64,000 nucleotides of DNA from Saccharomonospora cyanea NA-134 (GTDB lineage Bacteria; Actinomycetota; Actinomycetes; Mycobacteriales; Pseudonocardiaceae), in assembly GCF_000244975.1 (NCBI RefSeq), contig NZ_CM001440.1, positions 795,538 to 859,537 of the forward strand, given 5' to 3'. Of this stretch, positions 33,249 through 41,729 are shown piece by piece. Each line of letters starts with the position of its first letter. Position 1 is the stretch's first letter. The translations under genes were made by a program, and so were the position numbers. Under the pieces are notes generated by a model. It searched no databases, was not told the origin of the DNA, and was given only the letters and a program-made list of their open reading frames with translations.

Positions 33249-34429
33249 CGACCATCGACATCCCCGACGACTCGCTGTTCGGGCTCGACAACCTGCCGTA
33301 CGGCGTGTTCTCGACGCCGGGTGGTGAGCGCAGGGTCGGCGTGCGTGTCGGCGACCACGTGGTGGATCTCGCCGTGGCGCTCGATGACGAGGTGTTCGCG
33401 CGGCCCGCGCTGAACGCGTTCATGGCCCAGGGACACGCGCGGTGGGTGGAGGTGCGCGAGCGCGTCACCGAGTTGGTGTCGGGCGACGTACCGGACGCGG
33501 CGGTGCACGCCGTCGCGGACGTGACGCTGCACCTGCCCTTCGAGGTCGGCGACTACGTCGACTTCTACGCCTCCGAGCACCACGCCTCCAACCTCGGCAG
33601 GTTGTTCCGGCCGGACTCGGAGCCGCTCATGCCGAACTGGAAGCACCTGCCGGTGGGCTACCACGGTCGCGGCGGCACGGTGGTGGTGTCGGGCACCGAC
33701 GTCGTGCGCCCGTGCGGTCAGCGAAAGGCGCCCGACGAGGCCGCGCCCACGTTCGGCGAGAGCAGGCGGCTCGACATCGAGGCCGAGCTGGGGTTCGTCG
33801 TGGGCACCGGCTCCGAGCTGGGCAGTCCTGTCCCGATCGAGGAGTTCGCCGAGCGGGTGTTCGGCGCGGTGCTGGTGAACGACTGGTCGGCCCGCGACAT
33901 CCAGTCGTGGGAGTACGTGCCGCTCGGGCCGTTCCTCGGCAAGAGCTTCGCGACGTCGGTCTCCCCGTGGGTGGTGCCGCTGCTCGCGCTCCAGAAGGCC
34001 AGGGTCGCCACGCCGCCACAGGACCCGACGCCGCTGCCGTACCTGCGCGAGAACGCGCCGTGGGGCCTGGACATCGAGCTGGCGGTGGAGTGGAACGGCG
34101 AGGTCGTGAGCCGTCCGCCGTACCGTGAGATGTACTGGTCGCCCGCGCAGATGCTGGCGCACCTCACCGTCAACGGCGCTTCGACGCGCACCGGTGACCT
34201 GTATGCGTCGGGCACGATCTCCGGGCCCGAACGCGACCAGCGCGGCGCGTTCATCGAACTGACCTGGGGCGGTAAGGAGCCGGTCCGGGTGGGCGGCGAG
34301 GAACGCACGTTCCTGCAGGACGGCGACGAGGTGGCCCTCACCGCCACGGCACCGGGCGCCTCGGGCGGCCGGATCTCCTTCGGCGAGGTCCGCAACCGGA
34401 TCGTTCCGGCGAACCACCCCGGTCGCTGA
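33245..34429 (+). CDS. fahA: Fumarylacetoacetase
   Basis: A 394-residue hydrolase that splits fumarylacetoacetate into fumarate and acetoacetate, the last step of homogentisate breakdown. DYVDFYASEHHASNLGRLFR, LPVGYHGRGGTVVVSG, DIEAELGFVVG and LVNDWSARDIQSWEYVPLG are the classical FAH motifs with metal ligands and catalytic residues. The N-terminal SH3-like domain is present, so this is the full-length form. The start overlaps the preceding gene by 4 bases. A strong hairpin follows the stop. Confidence 0.95.
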   Translation: MTTIDIPDDSLFGLDNLPYGVFSTPGGERRVGVRVGDHVVDLAVALDDEVFARPALNAFMAQGHARWVEVRERVTELVSGDVPDAAVHAVADVTLHLPFEVGDYVDFYASEHHASNLGRLFRPDSEPLMPNWKHLPVGYHGRGGTVVVSGTDVVRPCGQRKAPDEAAPTFGESRRLDIEAELGFVVGTGSELGSPVPIEEFAERVFGAVLVNDWSARDIQSWEYVPLGPFLGKSFATSVSPWVVPLLALQKARVATPPQDPTPLPYLRENAPWGLDIELAVEWNGEVVSRPPYREMYWSPAQMLAHLTVNGASTRTGDLYASGTISGPERDQRGAFIELTWGGKEPVRVGGEERTFLQDGDEVALTATAPGASGGRISFGEVRNRIVPANHPGR

Positions 34430-34433
34430 CCGC

Positions 34434-34490
34434 GAAACGCACCAGGGCCCGCCTTCCCTGATCCGGAAAGAGCGGGCTCTGGTGCGTTTC
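34434..34490. terminator. Bidirectional terminator hairpin between fahA and the MHS transporter
   Basis: Arms GAAACGCACCAGGGCCCGC (34434-34452) and 34472-34490 pair at 18 of 19 positions around a 19-base loop. The hairpin sits between two convergent operons, and the arm ends give GTTTC/GAAAC tracts on both strands. Confidence 0.85.
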
Positions 34491-34496
34491 CCGGTG

Positions 34497-35837
34497 TCAC
34501 TCCACCGCGCTCAGGTCGACGCCCTTCGTCTCCCGGCTCGTGGCCACGGCCACGAACGTGATCGCCATGGTCACCACGAGGTAGCCGATCACCATGCCGA
34601 CGCCGAAGTTCTCGATGAGCCACACGGCGATGAACGGAGCGGGCGCTCCCGCGATGATCGACGAGCCCTGGAACACCAGCGACGAACCCGCGTAGCGGTA
34701 GCGCGTCGGGAAGAGCTCCGTGATCCACGCGGCCTCGGGACCCGCGAGCATGCCGTGGAAGAACGCGCCCACGCACACCCCGACCCACAACAGCGGAACG
34801 CTGTCGAAGTGCACCAGCCAGAAGAAGATCGGTGCCCACGCGATGAGCACGCCCGTGGGCACGAGCATCGCCGTCTTCCGGCCGACCCGGTCCGACCACG
34901 CGCCTCCGCCGATCATGCCGACGAACTGGAAGACCGACGCGAACGTCACCGCGAGTGTCACGTCACCGCGGTCGAACCCGAAGTACGAGGTCGCGTAGGC
35001 GATGACGAACGTCGTGTAGATGTAGAACGCGATGTTCTCGCCGAGGCGCATGCCGAGCCCGTGCAGCACCTGCCGGGGGCGGGAGAGCGCGAGCAGGATG
35101 CTCGACTTCTTCCGTCCCGAGCCCGGAGCCAGGGCGTGGGACTGCGCCTCGCGGAACACCGGCGACTCCTCGACACCGCGCCGGATCCAGAAGCCGATGA
35201 TCAGCAGCGGCAGGGCGAACAGGAACGCCACCCGCCAACCCCACGACTCGAACGCGGCGTCGCTCGTGGTCAGTGAGAGCACGGTGATCATCGCGGTGGC
35301 CAGCACGGTGCCCGCCGGAGCGCCCGCCTGCGGCCACGAAGCCCAGAAACCACGCCGTTTGGGTTGGCCGTACTCGCTGACGAGCAGCACGGCGCCGCCG
35401 AACTCGCCACCGAGCGCGAAGCCCTGCACCAACCGCAGCAGCACGAGCAGCACCGTCGCGGTGATACCGATGTCGTGGTAGGTCGGGAGCACGCCGATGG
35501 CGGCGGTGGCCGCTCCCAACAGCAGGAACGTCACGACCAGCATGGGTTTGCGACCGAACCGGTCACCGAGGTGGCCGAAGACGATGCCGCCCAGCGGGCG
35601 GGCGACGAACCCGAGCCCCTGGGTGGCGAGCGCGAGCAACAGCTTGGTGATGCCGTCGTCGCCGGGAAAGAACAGCGGCCCGAGCACGGTGGCGGCCAGA
35701 ACACCGTAGATGGCGAAGTCGTACCACTCCAGGATGGAGCCGGCCATACTTCCGGTGAGCACCCGCTTGAAACCGGCTGGAGCGGCGCGTTCGTCCTTCC
35801 CGGCGCCCTCGGACACCGCGTCGACGGCTGATGCCAT
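34497..35837 (-). CDS. MFS transporter, metabolite:H+ symporter (MHS) family
   Basis: A 446-residue membrane protein with about twelve helices. SILEWYDFAIYG in the first helix and GHLGDRFGRKPMLV, with RLVQGFALGGEFGGAVLL, are signatures of the MHS family (shikimate, proline/betaine, alpha-ketoglutarate and dicarboxylate symporters). The substrate is not readable. The gene is downstream of the P450 fusion on the same strand, with a hairpin in the gap, which suggests uptake of the P450 substrate. AAAGGAA lies a few bases before the ATG at 35837. Confidence 0.9.
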   Translation of the reverse strand: MASAVDAVSEGAGKDERAAPAGFKRVLTGSMAGSILEWYDFAIYGVLAATVLGPLFFPGDDGITKLLLALATQGLGFVARPLGGIVFGHLGDRFGRKPMLVVTFLLLGAATAAIGVLPTYHDIGITATVLLVLLRLVQGFALGGEFGGAVLLVSEYGQPKRRGFWASWPQAGAPAGTVLATAMITVLSLTTSDAAFESWGWRVAFLFALPLLIIGFWIRRGVEESPVFREAQSHALAPGSGRKKSSILLALSRPRQVLHGLGMRLGENIAFYIYTTFVIAYATSYFGFDRGDVTLAVTFASVFQFVGMIGGGAWSDRVGRKTAMLVPTGVLIAWAPIFFWLVHFDSVPLLWVGVCVGAFFHGMLAGPEAAWITELFPTRYRYAGSSLVFQGSSIIAGAPAPFIAVWLIENFGVGMVIGYLVVTMAITFVAVATSRETKGVDLSAVE

Positions 35838-35858
35838 GGGGGTTCCTTTCGGTGAGGG

Positions 35859-35886
35859 CCGGAAGCCGCCCCGTCGCGGCTTCCGG
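35859..35886. terminator. Intercistronic hairpin between the P450 and MHS genes
   Basis: Perfect 11-base arms CCGGAAGCCGC (35859-35869) and GCGGCTTCCGG (35876-35886) flank a 6-base loop, 27 bases past the P450 stop. It may be a partial terminator or a transcript-processing/stability element that sets unequal expression of the two genes. Confidence 0.6.
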
Positions 35887-35913
35887 AAGATCGGGGAGAG
35901 GGGCGAGGCCTCC

Positions 35914-38271
35914 TCAGAGCGCGAGCGTCAGAGAGTCGCCGCACGCTCGCGAGCAGCAGGTCATCATCTTGTTGTGGCACGCGCGTTCGGCAGCGGTGAG
36001 CACCTTGTCGCGGTGGTCGATCTCGCCGTCGCCGACGGCCACCTCGCACGTGCCGCACAGCCCTTCCTCGCAGTCGCTGGGCACGTCGATGCCCGCGGCC
36101 CGCAGGGCGGCGAGCACGGTCTGGTCGGCGCCGACGCGCACGGTGATGCCCGAGTCGGCCAGCCGTACGTCGAAGGCGTGCTCCTTGCTGGGGTCGAGTT
36201 CACCCAGGTCGCTGGTGAAGTGCTCGACCCGCAGCGAGTCCTGCGGCCAGTGCGCCGTCGCGTCGGCGAGCGCGTCGAGCAGCCGCTGCGGCCCGCACGC
36301 GTAGATCCGGGTGCCCTCGACGGGTTCGGCGAACAGCGCCGGGACGTCGAGGCGGGTGCCCTCGTCGGAGCAGTGCGACACCAGCCGGTCACCGTGATCG
36401 CGTTCCACGCGGTCGAGCAGGGCCATCTCCCGGCGCGACCGCGCGCAGTAGTGCAGCTCGTAGTCGCGTCCCTCGCGCTTCAGGTGGTCGGCCATGGCGA
36501 GGATGGGGGTGATGCCGATGCCGCCCGCGACGAGAACGTACCGCTGGGCGTCGGGGACGAGCTTGAAGTGGTTGCGCGGACCGCGTACCCGCACGGTGTC
36601 GCCCACCGACAGCCGCTCGTGCACGTAGCGCGAACCGCCCCGGCCGTCCGGGTCGTGGAGCACGGCGATCTCGTAGCCGAGCCGGTCGTCCGCGTCACCG
36701 CACAGCGAGTACTGGCGGGAGAACTCCCCGAGCTCCAGATCCACATGCGACCCGGGCGACCACTTCGGCAGCGGGCGGCCGTGGGCGTCGGCGAGCGTGA
36801 TCCGCACGATGTCCTCGGTCTCGTGCTCGATCCGCTTCACCGTCATCGTGCGGGCCACCGTCTTGCGCGACGGCTCGCCGATCCGCACCTTCAACCGTCG
36901 TCGCAGCAGCGAGGGGTCGCGGTACTCCGGGTTGCGCGTGGGATCCCACCGCACGAGCACGTGCTCGGGCCCCCGGAACGACGTGTTGGGCAGGTAGGTG
37001 AACTCCTGTCCGGGCACGAGCTCCAGGTGCGGCAGCCGCGTGGTGAGTTCCTCCAGGAAGATCTGGATCTCCATCCTCGCGAGGTTCTTGCCGAGACACT
37101 GGTGGGAGCCGTAACCGAAGGTCAGGTGGTCACTGGCGTTGTCGCGGCGCACGTCGATGGAGTCCGGGTCGTCGAAGTGCCGCTCGTCGTGGTTGGCCGA
37201 CGAGTTGACGATCAACAGCTTGGCGCCCTCGGGGATGCGTACGCCGCCGATTTCGGTGTCGGTCGTGGCGATGCGCCGCCACGCGACCACGGAACCGGAG
37301 AACCGCAGGCACTCCTCGACGGCGTTGGGGATGAGGCTCTGGTCGGCGCAGATCTCCTCCCACACCGTCCGGTTCTCCAGCAACACCCGGAAGGCGTTGG
37401 AGGCGGCCATCGCCGTGGTCTCGTGAGCGGCCACGATGCCGGCCATCATCATCGAGTGCAGGTAGGAGTCGGTGATGACGTCCGGCATCTGCGGCTGCAA
37501 CCGGATGCCGTACTGCATCCAGCCCGGCCCCGACGGGTCCTGCCGCATCTTGTCGAGCACCTGGCCCGCGTACTGCCAGAACTTGCCCACGGACTCCGCC
37601 ACGGCCACCTGCTGTTCCGGCTTCGGGCGGCCCCACGTGTTCAGCGTGTGTGCCACCGAGTACCGACGCAGGGTCTCCATGTCCTCCTCGGGCACGCCGA
37701 GGAAGTGCAGTGCCACGGTGAGCGGGATCTCGTACAGCAGCTCGTCGACGAGGTCCGCCTCGCCTCGGTCGACGAACGCGTCGACGCGCTCACGCACCAG
37801 CGCGCGCACCATGGGTTCGTGCTGCGTGAGGTGCTGTGGTGTGAACGGCTCCATCAGCACCCGCCTGCGCTCCATGTGCGCGGGCTCGTCCTCGTTGACG
37901 AGCGTGCGGCCCATCGCGTAGTCGTGCCGGGCGAGCACGGCGTTGGCCTCGTCGGAGAACGGGGTGATCTTCTCCAGCGCGATGGAGGGGGAGAACGTCC
38001 GGTTGTCCCGGAAGACCGCCTTGACGTCCTCGTAGCGCGTGACGACCCAGTAGCCGAGCACGGGGCTGTAGAAGACCGGTTCGCCGTCGCGTGACCACTT
38101 CAGCGAGCCCGGCGGGTCCTGCTGGTACGGGTCCGCGAACGGGTCGAAGGCGGCCGCGTTCGGGGAGACGGGACAGCCCGTGGGGTCGAGCCGTGACTGG
38201 TCCGCGCCGGTGACTGGGCACCGGGGTGCGGTCTCGACGCCCGATTCTCCACCCATCGCCATGCCTGCCAT
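35914..38271 (-). CDS. Self-sufficient cytochrome P450 fused to a phthalate-dioxygenase-type reductase (CYP116B-like)
   Basis: A 785-residue single-chain monooxygenase. Residues 1-450: P450 with I-helix AGIVAAHETTA, ExxR E320-R323, and heme loop FGYGSHQCLGKN (ligand C392). The reductase follows: flavin motif RQYSLCGD, nucleotide motif GGIGITPILAM, then a 2Fe-2S ferredoxin with CEEGLCGTC and a distal Cys. Electrons pass NAD(P)H to flavin to iron-sulfur to heme. This order (P450, FMN, NADH, ferredoxin) is the P450RhF/CYP116B class. The GGAGGG at 38272-38277 is too close to ATG 38271 but well spaced for ATG 38262, so the true start may be Met4. Probably co-transcribed with the MHS transporter; the substrate is unknown. 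Confidence 0.95.
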   Translation of the reverse strand: MAGMAMGGESGVETAPRCPVTGADQSRLDPTGCPVSPNAAAFDPFADPYQQDPPGSLKWSRDGEPVFYSPVLGYWVVTRYEDVKAVFRDNRTFSPSIALEKITPFSDEANAVLARHDYAMGRTLVNEDEPAHMERRRVLMEPFTPQHLTQHEPMVRALVRERVDAFVDRGEADLVDELLYEIPLTVALHFLGVPEEDMETLRRYSVAHTLNTWGRPKPEQQVAVAESVGKFWQYAGQVLDKMRQDPSGPGWMQYGIRLQPQMPDVITDSYLHSMMMAGIVAAHETTAMAASNAFRVLLENRTVWEEICADQSLIPNAVEECLRFSGSVVAWRRIATTDTEIGGVRIPEGAKLLIVNSSANHDERHFDDPDSIDVRRDNASDHLTFGYGSHQCLGKNLARMEIQIFLEELTTRLPHLELVPGQEFTYLPNTSFRGPEHVLVRWDPTRNPEYRDPSLLRRRLKVRIGEPSRKTVARTMTVKRIEHETEDIVRITLADAHGRPLPKWSPGSHVDLELGEFSRQYSLCGDADDRLGYEIAVLHDPDGRGGSRYVHERLSVGDTVRVRGPRNHFKLVPDAQRYVLVAGGIGITPILAMADHLKREGRDYELHYCARSRREMALLDRVERDHGDRLVSHCSDEGTRLDVPALFAEPVEGTRIYACGPQRLLDALADATAHWPQDSLRVEHFTSDLGELDPSKEHAFDVRLADSGITVRVGADQTVLAALRAAGIDVPSDCEEGLCGTCEVAVGDGEIDHRDKVLTAAERACHNKMMTCCSRACGDSLTLAL

Positions 38272-38308
38272 CCCTCCATACGCCTCTGTACTGGGAATTC
38301 ACTGATAT

Positions 38309-38324
38309 CGAACAGAACTGTTCG
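38309..38324. promoter_or_regulatory. Palindrome in the P450 promoter region, candidate regulator site
   Basis: CGAACAG-AA-CTGTTCG is a perfect 7-base inverted repeat about 40 bases upstream of the P450 start, in an AT-rich patch. It is suited to a dimeric regulator such as the adjacent IclR protein. The assignment is inferred from proximity. Confidence 0.5.
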
Positions 38325-38413
38325 TCTAGCGAGAACGAGGAGAGAGTAAGCAGGGTCACGGCGGCGGTCAAGAGTCGAGACCCGCTCGATACGCACGGCG
38401 CGGCACGACGGCA

Positions 38414-38457
38414 GGGGGGAGGGCAGGGAAAGGGCAGGGGAAGGGCAGGGGAAGGGC
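38414..38457 (+). repeat. G-rich repeat with quadruplex potential
   Basis: Runs of three to six G separated by one to three bases (AGGGGAAGGGC units) fill this stretch between the iclR stop and the P450 promoter. The plus strand could form G-quadruplexes; transcripts entering from iclR would be C-rich. Function unknown. Confidence 0.7.
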
Positions 38458-38514
38458 ACGGCGTCGCGTGGGTTCCGGCCGGCAGCCCTGATCGCCCGGA
38501 GTGCCGCTACGGGT

Positions 38515-39183
38515 TCAGGACGTGACGAGCTGGGCGAGACGCCTGGCCGCGTCGAGTACCGCCTCGGCGGCCTTGTCGGTGTCCATCCCGTCGATGGCGA
38601 CGACGCCGACACTGCGTTCCGGCGCGTGGCCGGCGGTCCGGACGCCCGCCGACACGCCCACGGCGCCGCGTTCGAGCTGCCCTCTCGTGACGCTGTAGCC
38701 GTCGCGGCGGGCCTGCCGCACCGCCTCGGAGTCACGGGCGCTCGGCGGGCGGAGCGCGAGGATGGCGATGCCGGACGCACCCCGGTGCAGCGGGTGCCTG
38801 CTGCCCACCCGGTAGCCCACCCGCAGCACCGTGTCGGTCGGCTCGGCCACCATCAGCACCACGCACTCGTCGCCCTCGGCCACCGAGACGAACGCCGTGG
38901 CACGGGTCCGGTCGGCGAGCTCGGCCAGCACCGGACGGGCACCGTGCAGGAACTGGGGTTCGAAACGCGAGGAGAGCACGGCGGCACCCACCCCGAGCCG
39001 CAGTCGGCCCGAGTCCGTGCGGGCCACGAGCGAGTGCGCCTCCAGCGTGGCCACGATCCGGTAGCAGATGGCCCGGTGCACGCCCAGCTCGGCGGCCAGC
39101 TCGGCCACGGAGATGCCCGCCGGGCTCCGCGAGACGATGTCCAGCGCGCGCAGGCCGCGGTCGAGGGTCTGCAGGGTGCTCAT
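38515..39183 (-). CDS. IclR family transcriptional regulator
   Basis: A 222-residue regulator. The N-terminal winged helix covers ALDIVSRSPAGISVAELAAEL and HRAICYRIVATLEAHSLV. The effector-binding domain contains FVSVAEGDECVVLMVAEP and RVGSRHPLHRGASGIAILAL, and ends with VVAIDGMDTDKAAEAVLDAA. ATG 39183 gives MSTLQTLDRGLRALDIV, the typical beginning. It lies upstream of, and in line with, the P450-transporter genes, so it probably controls them in response to the substrate or product. Confidence 0.88.
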   Translation of the reverse strand: MSTLQTLDRGLRALDIVSRSPAGISVAELAAELGVHRAICYRIVATLEAHSLVARTDSGRLRLGVGAAVLSSRFEPQFLHGARPVLAELADRTRATAFVSVAEGDECVVLMVAEPTDTVLRVGYRVGSRHPLHRGASGIAILALRPPSARDSEAVRQARRDGYSVTRGQLERGAVGVSAGVRTAGHAPERSVGVVAIDGMDTDKAAEAVLDAARRLAQLVTS

Positions 39184-39349
39184 CCGGTTCCTCGTCGTGT
39201 ACGTCGCCTTGATGATCGCACAACCGCGGCGGGTCCGGACGCTCACGGCGCGTCCCAGGGCCTCGCCGTCGCCCTGTGGGAGGATCGCAGACGTGGGCGG
39301 TGCGAGTCCGCCGGGCGAATTCCGCACCAAGGACGAACGGAGTACAGCA

Positions 39350-40087
39350 GTGAAGGCAGAACCCGCCGTGCAGCGTCAGTTGCTCGACCTGGCGAAGGTC
39401 GACGCCGAGCTGACCCGTGTCGCTCATCGCCGCCGCACCCTGCCCGAACTGGCCGAGATCTCCGACGTGGAGAAGCGCCTGCGCGAGCGGCGTGACGCAC
39501 TGGTGGCCGTGCAGACGGCCGCTTCCGATCTCGAACGGGAGGTGAGCAAGCAGGAGCGCGAGGTCGAGTCGGTGCGGGCGCGGGCCGACCGGGACCGCAA
39601 GCTCATGGAGTCGGGCTCGGTGTCCGCGAAGCAGCTCACCGATCTGGAACACGAGTTGGAGACGCTCGCGCGCAGGCAGGCGGCGCTGGAGGACGACCAG
39701 CTCGAACTCATGGAGCGCAAGGAGGCGGTCGACGCCGACGTCCAGCGCACCGCGGCCGAGGTGGACAAGACGGAGCAGGAGCTCGTCGACGTGCGGAAAC
39801 GGCGTGACGAGGCGCTCGCCGACCTCGACACCACGCAGGCCCGGCGCGAGGCCGACCGCGAGGGCCTGCTGTCGAAGCTGCCGGAGAACCTCGTCGCCCT
39901 GTACGAGCGGGTGCGTGCCCACAAGGGCATCGGTGCCGCGCTGTTGAAGGCCCGCCGGTGCGGCGCCTGCCAGCTCGAACTGGACCGCAGTGCCATCGCC
40001 GAGATCAAGGCGGCGCCCGACGACGAGGTCGTGCAGTGCGACAACTGCGGCGCGATCCTGGTGCGCACGCTGGAGTCGGGCCTGTGA
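39350..40087 (+). CDS. Coiled-coil zinc-ribbon protein (Rv2229c-like)
   Basis: A 245-residue protein. A long charged coiled coil (about 10-175, e.g. DLEREVSKQEREVESVRARA) is followed by a C4 zinc ribbon: CGAC near residue 204 and CDNC near residue 231. GTG at 39350 follows a GGACGAACGGAG stretch and gives the family start VKAEPAVQRQLLDLAKVDAEL. The stop overlaps the RNase H gene by GTGA. Function is uncertain; binding of nucleic acid or a scaffold role for the Nif3/RNase H partners has been suggested by co-occurrence only. Confidence 0.9.
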   Translation: MKAEPAVQRQLLDLAKVDAELTRVAHRRRTLPELAEISDVEKRLRERRDALVAVQTAASDLEREVSKQEREVESVRARADRDRKLMESGSVSAKQLTDLEHELETLARRQAALEDDQLELMERKEAVDADVQRTAAEVDKTEQELVDVRKRRDEALADLDTTQARREADREGLLSKLPENLVALYERVRAHKGIGAALLKARRCGACQLELDRSAIAEIKAAPDDEVVQCDNCGAILVRTLESGL

Positions 40088-41232
40088 TCCCGCGGGTCGT
40101 CGTCGAGGCGGACGGAGGGTCGAGGGGCAACCCCGGCCCGGCGGGCTACGGCGCGGTGGTGCGCGATCCCGACACCGGGGACGTGCTCGCCGAACGGCAG
40201 GCCGGTCTCGGCGTCACCACCAACAACGTCGCCGAGTACAACGGACTGATCGCGGGTCTTGAGGCCGCGGCGGAACTCGGTGCGTCCACAGTGGAGACAC
40301 GGCTGGACTCGAAGCTCGTCGTGGAGCAGATGAGCGGCCGATGGAAGATCAAGAACGCGATGTTGCAGCCGCTGGCACTGCGGGTGCGTGAGCTCGCGCA
40401 GCGGTTCGACCGCGTCACCTACACCTGGATACCGAGGGCGAAGAACGCGCACGCCGACCGGCTGGCCAACGAGGCCATGGACGCTCAGGCCGCCCAGGCC
40501 GAGGGACGCTCCGGGTCCCGCGCCGACACCCCGGCCGCCGAGCCGGTGAGGGAGGACCGCCAGGAGTCCGCCGAGCAGCGGTCGCCGACGCGCTGGACGG
40601 GAGCCCGAGGCGCGCCCACCCGCCTGCTGCTGCTGCGCCACGGCCAGACGCCGATGTCCGTGGACCGGCGCTACTCGGGGGCCGGTGACGTCAGCCTCAC
40701 CGAACTCGGTGCGCGGCAGGCCGAAGCGGCGGCCAAACGCATCGCCGCGATGGACGACCTCGGCGAGTCGGTGCACGTGGTGTCGTCACCGCTGGTCCGG
40801 GCGACCCAGACGGCGCAGAAGGTGGCCGACGCACTCGGCGTGCGCGTGGAGACCCACCGCGACCTGCGGGAGACCGACTTCGGTGAGTGGGAGGGCCTCA
40901 CGTTCGGCGAGGCCGCGGAACGAGACCCGGAGTTGCACCGCAGGTGGCTGCGCAACGCGTCCGTGCGCCCGCCGGGCGGCGAGAGCTTCGACGAGGTGCA
41001 CCGCAGGGTACGCAGGGCGTGTACCGACGTACTGGCCCGCCACGGCGGTGCCACGGTGGTGATCGTCAGTCACGTCACGCCGATCAAGTCGCTGCTCCGC
41101 GCCGCGCTCGACGTCGGCCCGTCGCTGCTGTACCGCCTTCACCTCGACCTCGCGTCGTTGTCCGTCGTCGACCACTACCCGGACGGCAACGCGTCGGTAC
41201 GGCTGGTCAACGACACCTGCCATCTCACCTGA
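40084..41232 (+). CDS. Bifunctional RNase H / histidine phosphatase (Rv2228c-like)
   Basis: A 382-residue fusion. Residues 1-135 are RNase HI, with the active-site residues in VVVEADGGSRGNPGPAGYG, NNVAEYNGL, ETRLDSKLVV and KNAHADRLANEA; it removes RNA from RNA/DNA hybrids. A linker of about 45 residues leads to a phosphoglycerate-mutase-like domain with LLLLRHGQTPMS, and His in VIVSHVTPIKS, similar to alpha-ribazole phosphatase CobC. M. tuberculosis Rv2228c has the same fusion and supports both RNA removal and cobalamin synthesis. The GTG start overlaps the zinc-ribbon stop. rnpB begins 24 bases past the stop. Confidence 0.93.
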   Translation: MIPRVVVEADGGSRGNPGPAGYGAVVRDPDTGDVLAERQAGLGVTTNNVAEYNGLIAGLEAAAELGASTVETRLDSKLVVEQMSGRWKIKNAMLQPLALRVRELAQRFDRVTYTWIPRAKNAHADRLANEAMDAQAAQAEGRSGSRADTPAAEPVREDRQESAEQRSPTRWTGARGAPTRLLLLRHGQTPMSVDRRYSGAGDVSLTELGARQAEAAAKRIAAMDDLGESVHVVSSPLVRATQTAQKVADALGVRVETHRDLRETDFGEWEGLTFGEAAERDPELHRRWLRNASVRPPGGESFDEVHRRVRRACTDVLARHGGATVVIVSHVTPIKSLLRAALDVGPSLLYRLHLDLASLSVVDHYPDGNASVRLVNDTCHLT

Positions 41233-41255
41233 GCTCCAGGAGTACCCTTTTCCGA

Positions 41256-41658
41256 GTGGACGAGTTGGCAGGGCGGCCGCGGTCGAGGGTGATGCCCTCG
41301 GTCGAGGAAAGTCCGGACTCCACAGGGCAGGGTGGTTGCTAACGGCAACCCGGGGTGACCCGCGGGACAGTGCCACAGAAAACAGACCGCCCGGCCTTAA
41401 CGGTCGGGTAAGGGTGAAACGGTGGTGTAAGAGACCACCAGCGCCTCGGGTGACCGGGGCGGCTCGGTAAACCCCACCCGGAGCAAGGCCAAGAGGGAGC
41501 CGCGAGGCTCCTGCGCAGGCGATCGAGGGCGGCCCGTCCGATGCCTGCGGGTAGGTCGCTCGAGCCTGTCGGCGACGGCAGGCCCAGATGGATGGTCGCC
41601 CATCGCCCGCCGCGAGGCGGGCGTGGACAGAATCCGGCTTACATGCCAACTCGTCCAC
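41256..41658 (+). ncRNA. rnpB: RNase P RNA (type A)
   Basis: The catalytic RNA that matures tRNA 5' ends. Conserved blocks are GAGGAAAGTCCGGACTCC (about 41308), ACAGTGCCACAGAAAACAGACC (given here as two blocks ACAGTGCCACAG and AAAACAGACC, about 41369), GGTAAGGGTGAAACGGTG, GAGACCACCAGCGCC, and the 3' element GGACAGAATCCGGCTTACA. The ends GTGGACGAGTTGGCA (41256-41270) and TGCCAACTCGTCCAC (41644-41658) pair perfectly over 15 bases as stem P1. About 403 bases, usual for actinobacteria. Confidence 0.96.
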
Positions 41659-41729
41659 CCCCGTTTCGAGGTGGGCGGTGTTTCCGAACGCCCGAACGGC
41701 GACGCGGAAGAACCGGATAGCCTCCCGGG

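Noticed and set aside
35710-38094. 794-codon open frame on the plus strand opposite the P450 fusion
   Set aside because: Composition is Val/His/Arg-rich shadow coding; the minus strand has all P450 and reductase motifs.
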